From Hyphomicrobium_A sp963724945 (GTDB lineage: Bacteria > Pseudomonadota > Alphaproteobacteria > Rhizobiales > Hyphomicrobiaceae), in assembly GCA_963724945.1 (NCBI GenBank), contig CAVRWL010000003.1:1922001-1986000 (forward strand): 64,000 nt of DNA. The letters run 5' to 3'. The position numbers and the translations under genes were made by a program. Positions 1 to 11,388 of this stretch are shown piece after piece; position 1 is the first letter of the stretch, and each line of letters begins with the position of its first letter. The notes under the pieces were generated by a model, which was given only the letters and a program-made list of their open reading frames with translations, ran no database searches and was not told the origin of the DNA.

Positions 1-1437
1 GCGCTCGCTTCGGATCGCGACAACCCCGATGCGATCGACAACGCCGTGATCACCGGCTGGGAGAAAAGCGGCGGCAGCGCCCTGCCCCAACTCGTCAACT
101 TCACGCCGTTCGATCCGGTCAGCAAGCGCACCGAAGCGCAAGTCGCGCGCGGCGGCAAGAAATCGCGCTACAGCAAAGGAGCTCCGCAGGTCATCTTCGA
201 TTTATGCAAGATGAGTCCCGCCAAGCGCGGCGCCTACAACCAGACGGTCGACGCCTTGGGCTCGCAAGGGTACAGGGCGCTCGCCGTCGCCGCCAAGGAT
301 GACGACGGCGCCTGGCGCATGCTGGGGCTCTTGCCGCTCTTCGATCCGCCGCGCGACGATGCGGCAGAGACTTTGGCGACGACCCGCCAGATGGGCGTCG
401 ACATCAAGATGGTGACAGGCGACCACGAGGCGATCGCGCGGCAGATCGCCGCCAAGCTCGGGTTCGTCGGGCCGATCCTGTCGGCCGACAAGCTATTTGC
501 GCCTGGCGCCACGGAAGAGAGCGTGCGCGAAAAGATCGAGCATGCCGCCGGCGTGGCGCGCGTCTTTCCTGAGCACAAGTTCAAGATCGTCAAGGCGCTG
601 CAAGACGGCGCTGACCACATCGTCGGCATGACCGGCGACGGCGTCAACGACGCGCCTGCCTTGAAGCAGGCCGACGTCGGCATCGCAGTGAGCGGAGCGA
701 CGGATGCCGCGCGCGCCGCCGCCGACCTCGTGCTCACGGCCGCCGGCATCAGCGTCATCACGCACGCGATCGCGGAAGCGCGCCGCATCTTCGAGCGTAT
801 GTCGAGCTACGCGACCTACCGCATCGCCGAGACGGTCCGCGTGCTCTTGTTCATGACGTTGTCGATCCTCGTCTTCGCCTTTTACCCCGTCACGGCGATC
901 ATGATCGTGCTTTTGGCGATCCTCAACGATCTGCCGATCATGATGATCGCTTTCGACAACGCGCCCACCGCTAAGAAGCCGGTGCGCTGGAACATGGGTC
1001 GCGTCCTTACGGTCGCCACCACGCTCGGCGTGACGGGGCTCGTCGCAAGCTTCCTCTTGTTCTGGTACGCCGACCGCGTGCTGCATATCGACCGGGCGGT
1101 GATCCAGACATTGATCTTCCTGAAGCTGCTCGTCGCCGGCCATTTGACGCTCTACGTGACGCGCAGCCAGCATTGGTTCTTCTCGCGACCGTGGCCGAGC
1201 TGGAAGATGTTCGTTGTTCTCGAGGCGACGCAGGTCGTCGGCACGCTGTTCGCCGTCTATGGGGTTCTCGTCACCCCGATCGGGTGGACGTATGCGCTGA
1301 TCGTCTGGGCCTATGCGCTCGCCTGGCTGCCGATCTCGAGCGCCGTAGCGATCGTGGTGCGCCGGCTCTACGACTTGGAAGGCGCCTCCTTCACGCGCCA
1401 TTTGCAGCGCGTCGAAGGCCATTTGCGCAACGCTTGA
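1..1437 (+). CDS. P-type cation ATPase, C-terminal part (P3A proton-pump-like)
   Basis: The frame is open from the first base, so the gene begins upstream; 478 codons are visible. P-type ATPases use ATP to move cations across the inner membrane. The hinge motif TGD is at 415-423 and GDGVNDAPAL at 634-663; the phosphorylation motif DKTGT must lie before the window. The run TDAARAAADLVL and the membrane hairpin containing ILNDLPIMMIAFDNAP resemble the P3A proton-efflux subfamily rather than heavy-metal or Kdp pumps. About six hydrophobic segments follow between 830 and 1380. The gene ends 10 bp from the end of convergent pgl. The transported ion is inferred from the subfamily, not seen. Confidence 0.85.
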   Translation, partial: ALASDRDNPDAIDNAVITGWEKSGGSALPQLVNFTPFDPVSKRTEAQVARGGKKSRYSKGAPQVIFDLCKMSPAKRGAYNQTVDALGSQGYRALAVAAKDDDGAWRMLGLLPLFDPPRDDAAETLATTRQMGVDIKMVTGDHEAIARQIAAKLGFVGPILSADKLFAPGATEESVREKIEHAAGVARVFPEHKFKIVKALQDGADHIVGMTGDGVNDAPALKQADVGIAVSGATDAARAAADLVLTAAGISVITHAIAEARRIFERMSSYATYRIAETVRVLLFMTLSILVFAFYPVTAIMIVLLAILNDLPIMMIAFDNAPTAKKPVRWNMGRVLTVATTLGVTGLVASFLLFWYADRVLHIDRAVIQTLIFLKLLVAGHLTLYVTRSQHWFFSRPWPSWKMFVVLEATQVVGTLFAVYGVLVTPIGWTYALIVWAYALAWLPISSAVAIVVRRLYDLEGASFTRHLQRVEGHLRNA

Positions 1438-1447
1438 GCCTGCGCGA

Positions 1448-2206
1448 TCAGGACCAGCGGCCGGCCGCTGCCTTATCGACGAACCAGATCACGTCCCCGA
1501 TCGGACGGATGCGTCCCGCCGGCACGCTCGTGTCGCCCGACAGCACGGAATCGAGAATGTCGCGCTTCGCATCGCCCGCGACGAGGAACGCGACGATGCG
1601 GCTCGAATCCAGCGCCGGATACGTGAGGCTGAGGCGCGGTTGCGGCCGGCCGTGCGGCACCGGCGCCACCCAGCGTTTGAACTCCGACAGCACCGGCTGG
1701 CCGGGAAGCAGCGAGGCCGTATGGCCGTCGGGGCCGAGGCCGAGCAGGGTCACGTCGAGGAGCGGCCGGTCGATGCGCAGGGTATCGGCGCCGTAAAGAG
1801 ACTGCAGCGTCGCCTCGTACTGACGCGCCGCCTCGTCGAGCTTGATGCCTTCGGTGGGAACCGGATGCACGTTCTTCTCCGGCACGGGAACGTGCGAAAG
1901 GAACGCAGCGCGCGCCATGCCGTAGTTGCTCGCCGGACTCGAGGCCGGCACGAAGCGTTCGTCGCCAAAGATCCATTGCACGCGGTCCCAAGGCATCCGC
2001 TGGCGCACGGGATCCTGACCGAGCAGCTCATACATGGGCTTGGGCGTCTCGCCGCCCGAGAGCGCGATCCTCACCGGACCCGGCTTGCGCAGTGCGGTCT
2101 CGCACAGGAAGTCGGCGGCGGCGCGCGAGAGCGCCGCGAGATCGTCGTAGATCCGCAGCGTTCCGACGGCGGGCTTCATGAAAGTGGAGTCGGCCGGCTC
2201 ACCCAT
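1448..2206 (-). CDS. pgl: 6-phosphogluconolactonase
   Basis: This enzyme hydrolyses 6-phosphoglucono-1,5-lactone to 6-phosphogluconate, the step between Zwf and Gnd in the oxidative pentose-phosphate pathway. The 252-residue product matches the family length. Visible family signatures are RIALSGGETPKPMYELL near residues 46-62, WIFGDERFVP with a following SNYGMAR, and LLGLGPDGHTASLLPG. The ATG at 2204-2206 is used; a second in-frame ATG lies nine codons later (MKPAVG) and could be the real start. It is divergent from the glucose-phosphate operon beginning at 2464, which holds the enzymes acting just before and after it, so the 257-bp gap probably carries both promoters. Confidence 0.93.
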   Translation of the reverse strand: MGEPADSTFMKPAVGTLRIYDDLAALSRAAADFLCETALRKPGPVRIALSGGETPKPMYELLGQDPVRQRMPWDRVQWIFGDERFVPASSPASNYGMARAAFLSHVPVPEKNVHPVPTEGIKLDEAARQYEATLQSLYGADTLRIDRPLLDVTLLGLGPDGHTASLLPGQPVLSEFKRWVAPVPHGRPQPRLSLTYPALDSSRIVAFLVAGDAKRDILDSVLSGDTSVPAGRIRPIGDVIWFVDKAAAGRWS

Positions 2207-2463
2207 GGGACGCTCCCGTATGCTGTCACAGTGATGTCATCGCTCACCTTGTGCGTTGCGCAGAATAAGAAAGCGTTGCCCGGGATCAATTAAATGGAGA
2301 AGCTGCGGATCATTTCAGCATCGAATTTACATATTTCCGCTAGCGTCGCTTTTCGCGTGCGATCAGGCGGGAACTTGCGTCTTCGGCTGCGCGTCTCAAA
2401 CTGATTAGGCCGCTGCAAACGGCCGTATCAAAGCGGAACTGGGCGGAACTGGAGAGGCCGGCG

Positions 2464-3252
2464 ATGGGCAGCAGCGACGACCGCGGACACGCCGACGGAC
2501 CACTGACGCTGGCCTTCGACATCGGCGGCAGCCACTTGAAGGCGGGGATCCTCTCAGCCGTGGGCGACATGATCTCGGAGCGCGTGCGCGTCGTGACCCC
2601 GAAGCCGGCGAAGCCCGACGCAGTGGTCGCGGGCCTCGTCGGACTTGCCAAGCAGCTCCAACACTTCGAGCGCATCTCAATCGGCTTTCCCGGCGTCATC
2701 CGCCGCGGCACCGTGCTGACGGCGCCAAATCTCGGGACGAAGTTCTGGCAAGACTTCGATCTCGAGCACGCGATCGAGGAAAAGCTCGGAAAGCCGGTGC
2801 GCATCCTCAACGATGCGAGCGTGCAGGGGCTCGGGGTCATCGACGGCCGCGGGACTGAATGCGTCATCACGATGGGAACGGGCATGGGCTTTGCTTTGTT
2901 CCTCGACGGACGCCTGGCGCCGCATCTTGAGCTGAGCCAGCACCCGATAAAAGGCGGCAAGAACTACGACGAGTACGTCGGCGAGGCGGCACTCAAGAAG
3001 GTCGGGCACAAGCGCTGGAACAAGCGAGTGCGTAAAATTGTCGAAGTCCTCGAAACCGTCGTTATGTACGATACGTTGTACATTGGTGGCGGAAACTCGC
3101 GACTGATCGAGCCGGGCCTGCCGGCCAACGTCAAGACCGTCTCCAACGAGGCCGGGATCACCGGCGGGGTGCGGGCTTGGGATGAGCGGATGGACCACCT
3201 CTTCGAGGAGCCTCCATCCGCCTTTGCGATCGCCGCCGAGCACACCAAATAG
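2464..3252 (+). CDS. ROK-family kinase, polyphosphate-glucokinase-like
   Basis: The 262-residue protein has the ROK/ASKHA phosphate-binding motif DIGGSHLKAG near residue 20, a second glycine motif MGTGMGFALFLDG, and NDASVQGLG, where the Asp is the expected catalytic base. It lacks the zinc-binding Cys cluster of ROK repressors and has no N-terminal helix-turn-helix, so it reads as an enzyme. The stretch after GTGMG, with KRWNKRV and LYIGGGN, is like PpgK-type kinases that phosphorylate glucose with polyphosphate or ATP. It heads a same-strand run with tkt, gnd, zwf, tal and pgi, which fits a role in feeding glucose 6-phosphate. The phosphate donor cannot be told from the sequence. Confidence 0.8.
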   Translation: MGSSDDRGHADGPLTLAFDIGGSHLKAGILSAVGDMISERVRVVTPKPAKPDAVVAGLVGLAKQLQHFERISIGFPGVIRRGTVLTAPNLGTKFWQDFDLEHAIEEKLGKPVRILNDASVQGLGVIDGRGTECVITMGTGMGFALFLDGRLAPHLELSQHPIKGGKNYDEYVGEAALKKVGHKRWNKRVRKIVEVLETVVMYDTLYIGGGNSRLIEPGLPANVKTVSNEAGITGGVRAWDERMDHLFEEPPSAFAIAAEHTK

Positions 3253-3353
3253 TCCGGTACTGCCGTGGTCCGGACGCTCAAACCCATCGAGGTCCGCCGC
3301 AGGCAGGCCGCGCAACGCATCATGAACGTTTGCAAAGGCTGGAACCGTCGGCG

Positions 3354-5429
3354 ATGAAGCCCGATCAAAACATTGATCAGCTTGCGATCAACACCATTCG
3401 CACGCTCTCCATCGATGCCATTCAGAAAGCGCAGTCGGGCCATCCCGGGACGCCGATGGATGCCGCACCCACGGCCTACACGCTGTGGCAGCAATTCCTG
3501 CGCTACGACCCGAAGGATCCGCATTGGCCCAACCGCGACCGCTTCGTGCTGTCCGCGGGCCACGCCTCGATGCTGCTCTACAGCCTGATTTACTTGGCCG
3601 GGATCAAGGCTGCCGACACCTCCTACCAGAAGGGTGGGCGCGAGGCGGTGTCGCTCGACGACATCAAGTCGTTCCGTGAGGAAGGCAGCCGCTGTCCTGG
3701 GCATCCCGAGTACGGCCTGACGACGGGTGTGGAGACGACGACGGGTCCTCTCGGCCAGGGCTTTGCGACGAGCGTCGGCATGGCGGTCGCGGGCAAATGG
3801 CTCGCCGCGACCTACAACAAGCCCAGCTACGACATCTTCGATTTCAACGTCTACGCGCTTGGCGGCGACGGCTGCATGATGGAGGGAATCTCCAGCGAGG
3901 CCGCCTCGCTCGCAGGCCATCTGCAACTCTCCAATCTGTGCTGGATCTACGATCAGAACCACGTGACCATCGAAGGCCACACCGACATCGCGTTCACCGA
4001 GGATGTCGCCGCGCGCTTCCTCGGCTACGGCTGGAACGTGACGCGCGTCACGGACGCCAATGATACGGCGCAGATCGCGCGCGCCTTCCAGGAGTTCCTC
4101 GCCACTGAGGACCGGCCGACTCTGATCATCGTGCACAGCCACATCGGCTACGGCGCGCCCGACAAGCACGATACGCCCTCTGCCCACGGCGAGCCCTTGG
4201 GCGATGAGGAGGCCCGCCTCGCCAAGGAGTTCTTCGGTTTCGATCCCGACAAGAGCTTCGTGGTTCCCAAGGGCGTGCGCGAGCATTTCGCGGCCGAGAT
4301 GGGCAAGCGCGGGGCGAAAGATCGCCGCGCGTGGGAGGCGCTGTTCAAGCGCTACGCCAAGAAGTTCCCCAAGCTGGCGGCACAAATTGAGCACATCGAC
4401 AACCGCACGCTGCCAAAGGGCTGGGATCGCAAGATCCCGGCCTTTGCTGCAGACGCCAAGGGCATGTCGACGCGCGATGCCTCGGGCAAGGTGCTGAATG
4501 CCATCGCCGAGCAGGTGCCGTGGGTCATGGGCGGAGCGGCTGATCTGGCGCCCTCCACCAAGACCAGGCTCCTGTTCGAGGACGCCGGCGACTTCCAGCC
4601 TTATGGACGCCTCGGCACCTATTTCGGCCGCAACATGCACTTCGGCATCCGCGAGCACGCCATGTGCGCCATCGTCAACGGCATGACGCTGACGGGCCTC
4701 AAGGCCTACGGCTCGGGGTTCCTGATCTTCACCGACTATGCGCGCGGCGCGATCCGGCTTTCCTCGCTGATGGACCTGCCCGTGCTCAACGTGTGGACGC
4801 ACGATTCCATCAGCCTCGGCCAGGACGGCCCCACCCACCAGCCGATCGAGCAGCTCGTGTCGCTGCGCGCCATCCCCGGCATGGTCGTCATCCGCCCGGC
4901 CGATGCCAACGAGATGGCGGAAGCCTATCGTCTCATCCTGCCGTTTCAGCACCGGCCCGTGGCGCTCATCTGCACGCGGCAGGCGTTGCCCATCGTCGAT
5001 CGCACGAAGTTTGCACCTGCGAGCGGCGTGGCGAAGGGCGCCTACATCCTCGCCGATGCCCCGGGTGGCAAGCCGGACGTGATCCTGATCGGCACGGGCA
5101 GCGAGGTCTCGTTGTGCCTTGCCGCCCGCGATCTTCTAGCCAAGCAGAAGATTTCAGCGCGCGTCGTCAGCATGCCGTCCTGGGAGCTCTTCGAGGAGCA
5201 GAGCGAGGCCTACCGCAACAAGGTGCTACCGCCCGATGACACCGCGCGGGTGACCGTGGAGGAGGCCTCGCCCATCGGCTGGGACCGCTACGCGGGAGCG
5301 AGGGGCGTCGTCCTCGGCATGCACACCTTCGGCATGTCGGCGCCGATCAACGTCGTCATGAAGCATTTCGGATTCACGCCGGAGCGCGTGGTTGCCGCGG
5401 CCAAGCAAGCGATGCGCCGCGGTTCGTGA
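3354..5429 (+). CDS. tkt: Transketolase
   Basis: Transketolase is a thiamine-diphosphate enzyme that moves two-carbon units between sugar phosphates in the pentose-phosphate and related cycles. The 691-residue frame has the usual family length. SGHPGTPMDAAP lies near the N terminus, the ThDP/metal motif GDGCMMEGISSEAASLAG ends in the expected Asn of IYDQNH, and GIREHAMCAI marks the pyrimidine-binding half. A TTG 24 bp upstream keeps the frame open, but the ATG at 3354 gives the usual N terminus (MKPDQNIDQLAINTIR), so I use it. It is followed 77 bp later by gnd and is part of the operon-like run 2464-11329. Confidence 0.95.
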   Translation: MKPDQNIDQLAINTIRTLSIDAIQKAQSGHPGTPMDAAPTAYTLWQQFLRYDPKDPHWPNRDRFVLSAGHASMLLYSLIYLAGIKAADTSYQKGGREAVSLDDIKSFREEGSRCPGHPEYGLTTGVETTTGPLGQGFATSVGMAVAGKWLAATYNKPSYDIFDFNVYALGGDGCMMEGISSEAASLAGHLQLSNLCWIYDQNHVTIEGHTDIAFTEDVAARFLGYGWNVTRVTDANDTAQIARAFQEFLATEDRPTLIIVHSHIGYGAPDKHDTPSAHGEPLGDEEARLAKEFFGFDPDKSFVVPKGVREHFAAEMGKRGAKDRRAWEALFKRYAKKFPKLAAQIEHIDNRTLPKGWDRKIPAFAADAKGMSTRDASGKVLNAIAEQVPWVMGGAADLAPSTKTRLLFEDAGDFQPYGRLGTYFGRNMHFGIREHAMCAIVNGMTLTGLKAYGSGFLIFTDYARGAIRLSSLMDLPVLNVWTHDSISLGQDGPTHQPIEQLVSLRAIPGMVVIRPADANEMAEAYRLILPFQHRPVALICTRQALPIVDRTKFAPASGVAKGAYILADAPGGKPDVILIGTGSEVSLCLAARDLLAKQKISARVVSMPSWELFEEQSEAYRNKVLPPDDTARVTVEEASPIGWDRYAGARGVVLGMHTFGMSAPINVVMKHFGFTPERVVAAAKQAMRRGS

Positions 5430-5506
5430 CGTCCCGACCGGGGCGTTGGTCATAGGAGGTGCAAGGGTTGCGGCACGCAACGATTGCATGAGCACGGAGT
5501 AGAGCG

Positions 5507-6523
5507 ATGCAACTCGGCATGATCGGCCTCGGCCGGATGGGCGCCAACATGGTCGTGCGGCTGATGCGGGCCGGACATGATCTCCACGTCTACGATACGC
5601 ACGCGACCGCGGTGCAGGATCTCACTGCGCGGGGTGCGAAGGGCTCGACCGACCTGGCGGCCTTTGTCAAAGGCCTCTCCAAGCCGCGCGCGGTGTGGAT
5701 GATGGTGCCGGCGGGCGTGGTCGACGCGGTGCTGGCCGAGCTGGTGCCGCTGCTCTCTCCCGGCGACATCGTGATCGACGGCGGCAACTCCTACTACCAC
5801 GACGATTTGCGCCGCGCGAAGCAGCTTGCAGCCAAGAAGCTGCACTATGTCGACGTCGGCGTCAGCGGCGGCGTCTGGGGTCTCGAGCGCGGCTACTGCA
5901 TGATGATCGGCGGTGAGGACGACGTCATCAAACATCTCGATCCTGTGTTCAAGGTGCTGGCGCCGGGCGTCGCCTCCGCCCCGCGCACACCGGGCGCCAC
6001 CGGTACAGCGAGTCCCGCCGAGAACGGCTATCTGCACTGCGGCCCCAACGGCGCCGGGCACTTCGTCAAGATGGTGCACAACGGCATCGAGTACGGCGTG
6101 ATGGCGGCCTATGCCGAGGGCCTCAACATCCTCAAGAACGCCAATGTCGGCACCGAGCATCGCACGACCGACGCCGAGACGACGCCGCTGCGCGAGCCAC
6201 AGCTCTATCAATACGAGTTGAACCTGCCGGAGGTCGCCGAGGTGTGGCGGCGCGGCAGCGTCATCGGCTCGTGGCTGCTCGACCTGACCGCGAGCGCGCT
6301 GCGCCAGAACCCCGATCTGTCGAACTTCGAAGGCCGCGTCTCCGATTCCGGCGAAGGCCGCTGGACGCTGCAGGCGGCGATCGACGAGGGCGTGCCCGCC
6401 CCCGTCATCTCATCGGCGCTGTTCTCCCGCTTCGCCTCGCGCGGGGATGCAGAGTTCGCCGACAAGCTCATGTCGGCCATGCGCTACGAGTTCGGCGGCC
6501 ATCTGGAGAAGAAAGCGTCATGA
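5507..6523 (+). CDS. gnd: 6-phosphogluconate dehydrogenase, short GndA type
   Basis: This enzyme oxidatively decarboxylates 6-phosphogluconate to ribulose 5-phosphate. The 338-residue product is the short form, against about 470 residues for E. coli Gnd; short forms are often NAD-preferring. The N-terminal Rossmann motif is GLGRMGANMVVRLM, followed by VDGGNSYYHD, the substrate motif GVSGGVWGLERGYCMMIGG and the catalytic-helix motif HFVKMVHNGIEYG. The ATG at 5507 follows a purine-rich GGAGTAGAG stretch. The stop overlaps the zwf start in an ATGA, so the two are probably translationally coupled. Cofactor preference is inferred from the subfamily. Confidence 0.94.
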   Translation: MQLGMIGLGRMGANMVVRLMRAGHDLHVYDTHATAVQDLTARGAKGSTDLAAFVKGLSKPRAVWMMVPAGVVDAVLAELVPLLSPGDIVIDGGNSYYHDDLRRAKQLAAKKLHYVDVGVSGGVWGLERGYCMMIGGEDDVIKHLDPVFKVLAPGVASAPRTPGATGTASPAENGYLHCGPNGAGHFVKMVHNGIEYGVMAAYAEGLNILKNANVGTEHRTTDAETTPLREPQLYQYELNLPEVAEVWRRGSVIGSWLLDLTASALRQNPDLSNFEGRVSDSGEGRWTLQAAIDEGVPAPVISSALFSRFASRGDAEFADKLMSAMRYEFGGHLEKKAS

Positions 6524-7923
6524 CGGCAGGCAAAGTGAACGGCAAGTCCGACGCGCTCGTCTTCTTCGGCGCAACGGGTGATCTCGCCTACAAGCAGATC
6601 TTTCCCGCCCTGTTCGGGCTGGTGCGCGATGAGGGGCTGACGACGCCGATCATCGGCGTGGCAAAGTCCGGCTGGGACCTCGACCAGCTCAAGAACCGCG
6701 CGAAAGAGAGCGTCTCCGCGCACGGCGGCAACACGAAGTCGGAATCCTTCGTCCAACTCTTGAGCCAGCTGCGCTATGTCGACGGCGACTACAATGATCC
6801 CGCGACGTTTCAGGCGCTGCGCAAACAGATGGGAAACGCCAAGCGTCCGCTGCATTACCTGGCGATCCCGCCCATTCTGTTTGCGACGGTGACGGCACAG
6901 CTCGCCAAATCGGGGTGCGCCGACAACGCCCGCCTCGTCGTCGAGAAGCCGTTCGGCCGCGACCGCAAATCGGCGACGGAACTGAGCGCGTGCATCGATA
7001 AGTACTTCTCCGAGGGGAATGTCTTCCGCATCGATCACTACCTCGGCAAGGAGCCGGTGCAGAACATCCTCTACACGCGCTTCGCCAATTCGATGTTCGA
7101 GCCGCTGTTCAATCGCGACTTCGTGCGCTCGATCCAGATCACGATGGCGGAGAACTTCGGGGTGCAGGACCGCGGCCGGTTCTATGACGAAACCGGCGCC
7201 ATCCGCGACGTCATCCAGAACCACATGCTGCAGGTCTTGGCCACGTTGACCATGGACCCGCCTTCGGGCCAGCAGTACGAAGCCATGCGCGATTCCAAGG
7301 CGAGCCTGTTGAAGGCAGTGCGCGCGCTCAAGAAGGAGGATGTCGTGCGCGGCCAGTATCAAGGCTACGAAAAGGTGCCGGGCGTGGCGCCGGACTCGAC
7401 AGTGGAGACGTACGCCGCTGCGCGCTTCGAGATCGACAATTGGCGCTGGGCCGGCGTACCGATCTTCATCCGCACCGGCAAGTTGTTGCCGGTGACAGTG
7501 GCCGAGGCGATCGTCGAGTTCAAGCGTCCCCCGCGCGAGACGTTCGGCGAGATCGTGTCGGCGGCGTCCGGGCACATGCGCTTCCGGATTCAGCCCAACG
7601 TCACGATTGCGCTCGGGACCCGCGTCAAGACCCCCGGCGACCGCATGGTGGGCGAGGACGTCGAGCTCATCCTCACGCGGCAGCCGGCCGCGGACGTTCC
7701 CCCGTATCAGCGCCTTCTCGGCGATGCGATGAACGGCAACGCCGAGCTCTTCACGCGCGAGGACATCGTCGACGCCGAGTGGCGCATCGTCAACGACATC
7801 CTCGGCAATGTGACGCCGCTCTATTCCTACGCTCCGGGGAGCTGGGGTCCGAACGAAGCCGTGCAGCTCATCGGCAACGACGGGCCGTGGCTCAATCCTG
7901 CGGCAACGGGAGATGCGGCCTGA
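6520..7923 (+). CDS. zwf: Glucose-6-phosphate 1-dehydrogenase
   Basis: Zwf oxidises glucose 6-phosphate to 6-phosphogluconolactone and reduces NAD(P). The product is 467 residues. The nucleotide-binding motif is FFGATGDLAYKQIFPAL, the catalytic substrate motif RIDHYLGKE is intact, and the C-terminal domain motif VPIFIRTGK is present. The frame stays open 276 bp upstream inside gnd, but the ATG at 6520 overlaps the gnd stop by four bases and gives the normal N terminus. The stop overlaps the ATG of the following HAD gene in a TGATG, a second coupling point. Confidence 0.95.
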   Translation: MTAGKVNGKSDALVFFGATGDLAYKQIFPALFGLVRDEGLTTPIIGVAKSGWDLDQLKNRAKESVSAHGGNTKSESFVQLLSQLRYVDGDYNDPATFQALRKQMGNAKRPLHYLAIPPILFATVTAQLAKSGCADNARLVVEKPFGRDRKSATELSACIDKYFSEGNVFRIDHYLGKEPVQNILYTRFANSMFEPLFNRDFVRSIQITMAENFGVQDRGRFYDETGAIRDVIQNHMLQVLATLTMDPPSGQQYEAMRDSKASLLKAVRALKKEDVVRGQYQGYEKVPGVAPDSTVETYAAARFEIDNWRWAGVPIFIRTGKLLPVTVAEAIVEFKRPPRETFGEIVSAASGHMRFRIQPNVTIALGTRVKTPGDRMVGEDVELILTRQPAADVPPYQRLLGDAMNGNAELFTREDIVDAEWRIVNDILGNVTPLYSYAPGSWGPNEAVQLIGNDGPWLNPAATGDAA

Positions 7924-8597
7924 TGGGCGCCCCGCACGAGATCGTGTTCCTGTTCGACGTCGACGACACGCTCTTCGACAACGATCGCCTCAAGGCCGAT
8001 CTCGGGCGGCAAGTGCAGGAGACCTTCGGGCTGGCGGCCGCCGAGCGCTTTTGGGCGATCTACGAGGAGCAGCGCGCCAAGCACGGCTATGCGGACTTCC
8101 TCGGCACGCTCGAGCGCTTCCGCTTGGAGCACTTGGGCGAGGTGCAGGCGCTGGCCCTCTCCACCTGGCTCTTTGGCTATCCCTTCGCGAACCGGCTCTT
8201 TCCCGATGCGCTCGCCGTGGTGCGGCACGTGAGCCAGTGGGGCCTCCCTGTCATTCTCACCGACGGCGACGGCGTCTTTCAGCCCTATAAGCTCGAGCGC
8301 GCGGGCCTATGGAAGGCCTTCGATGGCCGCGTTCTAGACTACGTCCACAAGGAGCAGAAGCTCGGCGCGGTGCAGCAAGCCTATCCGGCGCGGCACTACG
8401 TCGTCATCGATGACAAGCCTAGCGTCCTTGATGCTATCAAGACGGCCTGGGGCGGACACGTAACGACCGTTTTTGTGAGGCAAGGCCACTACGCTCGCGA
8501 TGCCAAGGCGGCCGCCGGCGACGCGTCGCCGGACATCACGCTCGAGCGCATCGCCGAGCTCATGACGCAGGAATTCTCGGCGCTCGCGCCGGTGTGA
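7923..8597 (+). CDS. HAD-superfamily phosphatase-like hydrolase
   Basis: The 224-residue protein starts with the HAD motif I FLFDVDDTLFD, holding the nucleophile Asp and the acid Asp two residues on. A short helical cap follows (residues about 20-90), then motif II LTDGD, motif III Lys in HKEQKLG, and motif IV VIDDKPS. It is most likely a small-molecule phosphatase; the substrate is unknown, but its position between zwf and tal, coupled to zwf by a TGATG, suggests a sugar phosphate or damaged metabolite of this pathway. The start is fixed by that overlap. Confidence 0.8.
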   Translation: MGAPHEIVFLFDVDDTLFDNDRLKADLGRQVQETFGLAAAERFWAIYEEQRAKHGYADFLGTLERFRLEHLGEVQALALSTWLFGYPFANRLFPDALAVVRHVSQWGLPVILTDGDGVFQPYKLERAGLWKAFDGRVLDYVHKEQKLGAVQQAYPARHYVVIDDKPSVLDAIKTAWGGHVTTVFVRQGHYARDAKAAAGDASPDITLERIAELMTQEFSALAPV

Positions 8598-8609
8598 GGA
8601 GGAAAGACC

Positions 8610-9686
8610 GTGAAGGCGACGCAAAAGCTGCATGAAGCCGGGCAAAGCCTGTGGATCGACGACATCACGCGCGACATGCTCGACAGCGGAACGCTCAATA
8701 AATACATCAACGAGTTTTCGGTCACGGGCCTCACCTCGAACCCGACGATCTTCGACAAGGCCATCTCCAAAAGCACTTTCTACGACGCGGCCATACGCAA
8801 GCTGATGAAGAGCGGCCTTTCCGGCGAACCGCTGTTCTTCGAGCTGGCGATCGAGGACTTGTCGCGCGCAGCCGACCTCTTCCTGCCCGTGCACAAGCGC
8901 ACGGCGACCGTCGATGGTTGGGTGTCGCTCGAGGTCTCCCCGCTGCTCGCCTACGACGCGAAGGCGACCATCGCCGAGGCCAAGCGCCTCTATCAGAAGG
9001 CCGGCAAGCCGAACCTATTCATCAAGATTCCCGGCACCAAGGAAGGCCTGCCGGCGATCGAGGAGTCGATCTTCTCCGGCGTGACCGTGAACGTGACGCT
9101 GCTGTTCTCCGCCTCCGACTACCTCGCCGCGGCCGACGCCTACATGAAGGGTCTGGAGCGACGCGTTGCTGCCGGGCTCGATCCCGACGTGCGCTCCGTC
9201 GCCTCCGTCTTCATCAGCCGCTGGGACAAGGCAGTGATGGACAAGGTGCCGGACCCCTTGCGCGATAAGCTCGGCATCGCCGTGGCCAAGAAAGCTTACC
9301 GGGCCTACCGTGAGGTGCTCAGCTCCGACCGCTGGCAGCGTCTTGAATCGCTCGGCGCACGCCCGCAGCGTTTGCTGTTCGCGAGCACCAGCACCAAGGA
9401 CCCGAAAGCGCCGGACACCATGTACGTCGCGGCGCTGGCTGCACCCAACACCGTCAACACGATGCCGGACGAGACGCTGCTCGCGTTCGCCGATCACGGC
9501 GCCGTGGGCGCGGTTCTGGCTGCGGACGGCGGCGATTGCGACAAGATCCTCGACGAATATCCCGCCGTCGGTGTCGATGTCGACGCGCTCGGGCGCCAGC
9601 TGCAGGTGGAGGGAGCCAAGTCCTTCGTCAAATCCTGGCAGGATCTGCTGGCCTCAATCGAGACCAAGAGCAAGGCGCTGAAATAG
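8610..9686 (+). CDS. tal: Transaldolase
   Basis: Transaldolase transfers a dihydroxyacetone unit between sugar phosphates through a Schiff base. The 358-residue product belongs to the longer class seen in actinobacteria, cyanobacteria and many alphaproteobacteria. SNPTIFDKAIS lies near residue 45, and the Schiff-base Lys is in LFIKIPGTKEG, followed by GVTVNVTLLFS and SVASVFISRWD. The start is a GTG at 8610 with a strong GAGGAGGAAAG site just before it. It lies 12 bp after the HAD gene and 11 bp before pgi. Confidence 0.94.
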   Translation: MKATQKLHEAGQSLWIDDITRDMLDSGTLNKYINEFSVTGLTSNPTIFDKAISKSTFYDAAIRKLMKSGLSGEPLFFELAIEDLSRAADLFLPVHKRTATVDGWVSLEVSPLLAYDAKATIAEAKRLYQKAGKPNLFIKIPGTKEGLPAIEESIFSGVTVNVTLLFSASDYLAAADAYMKGLERRVAAGLDPDVRSVASVFISRWDKAVMDKVPDPLRDKLGIAVAKKAYRAYREVLSSDRWQRLESLGARPQRLLFASTSTKDPKAPDTMYVAALAAPNTVNTMPDETLLAFADHGAVGAVLAADGGDCDKILDEYPAVGVDVDALGRQLQVEGAKSFVKSWQDLLASIETKSKALK

Positions 9687-9697
9687 GAGACCGGATA

Positions 9698-11329
<1,632 letters not shown>

Positions 11330-11342
11330 CGCAATAACGAGG

Positions 11343-11380
11343 GCACCATCGAGCCGCCGGAAGACGAGGCTCGATGGTGC
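11343..11380. terminator. Hairpin between convergent genes, likely two-way terminator
   Basis: A perfect 13-bp stem (GCACCATCGAGCC at 11343-11355 with its complement at 11368-11380) encloses a 12-base loop. It lies 13 bp after the pgi stop and just before the end of the convergent DUF1097 gene, so it can serve both. There is no clear T-run, so this is an intrinsic-terminator-like stem rather than a textbook one. Confidence 0.7.
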
Positions 11381-11388
11381 TCTAGAGC

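Noticed and set aside
2964..4952. Long open frame (662 codons) antisense to tkt
   Set aside because: High-GC shadow of the transketolase gene; Arg/His/Ala-rich with no domain, while the + strand has all transketolase motifs.
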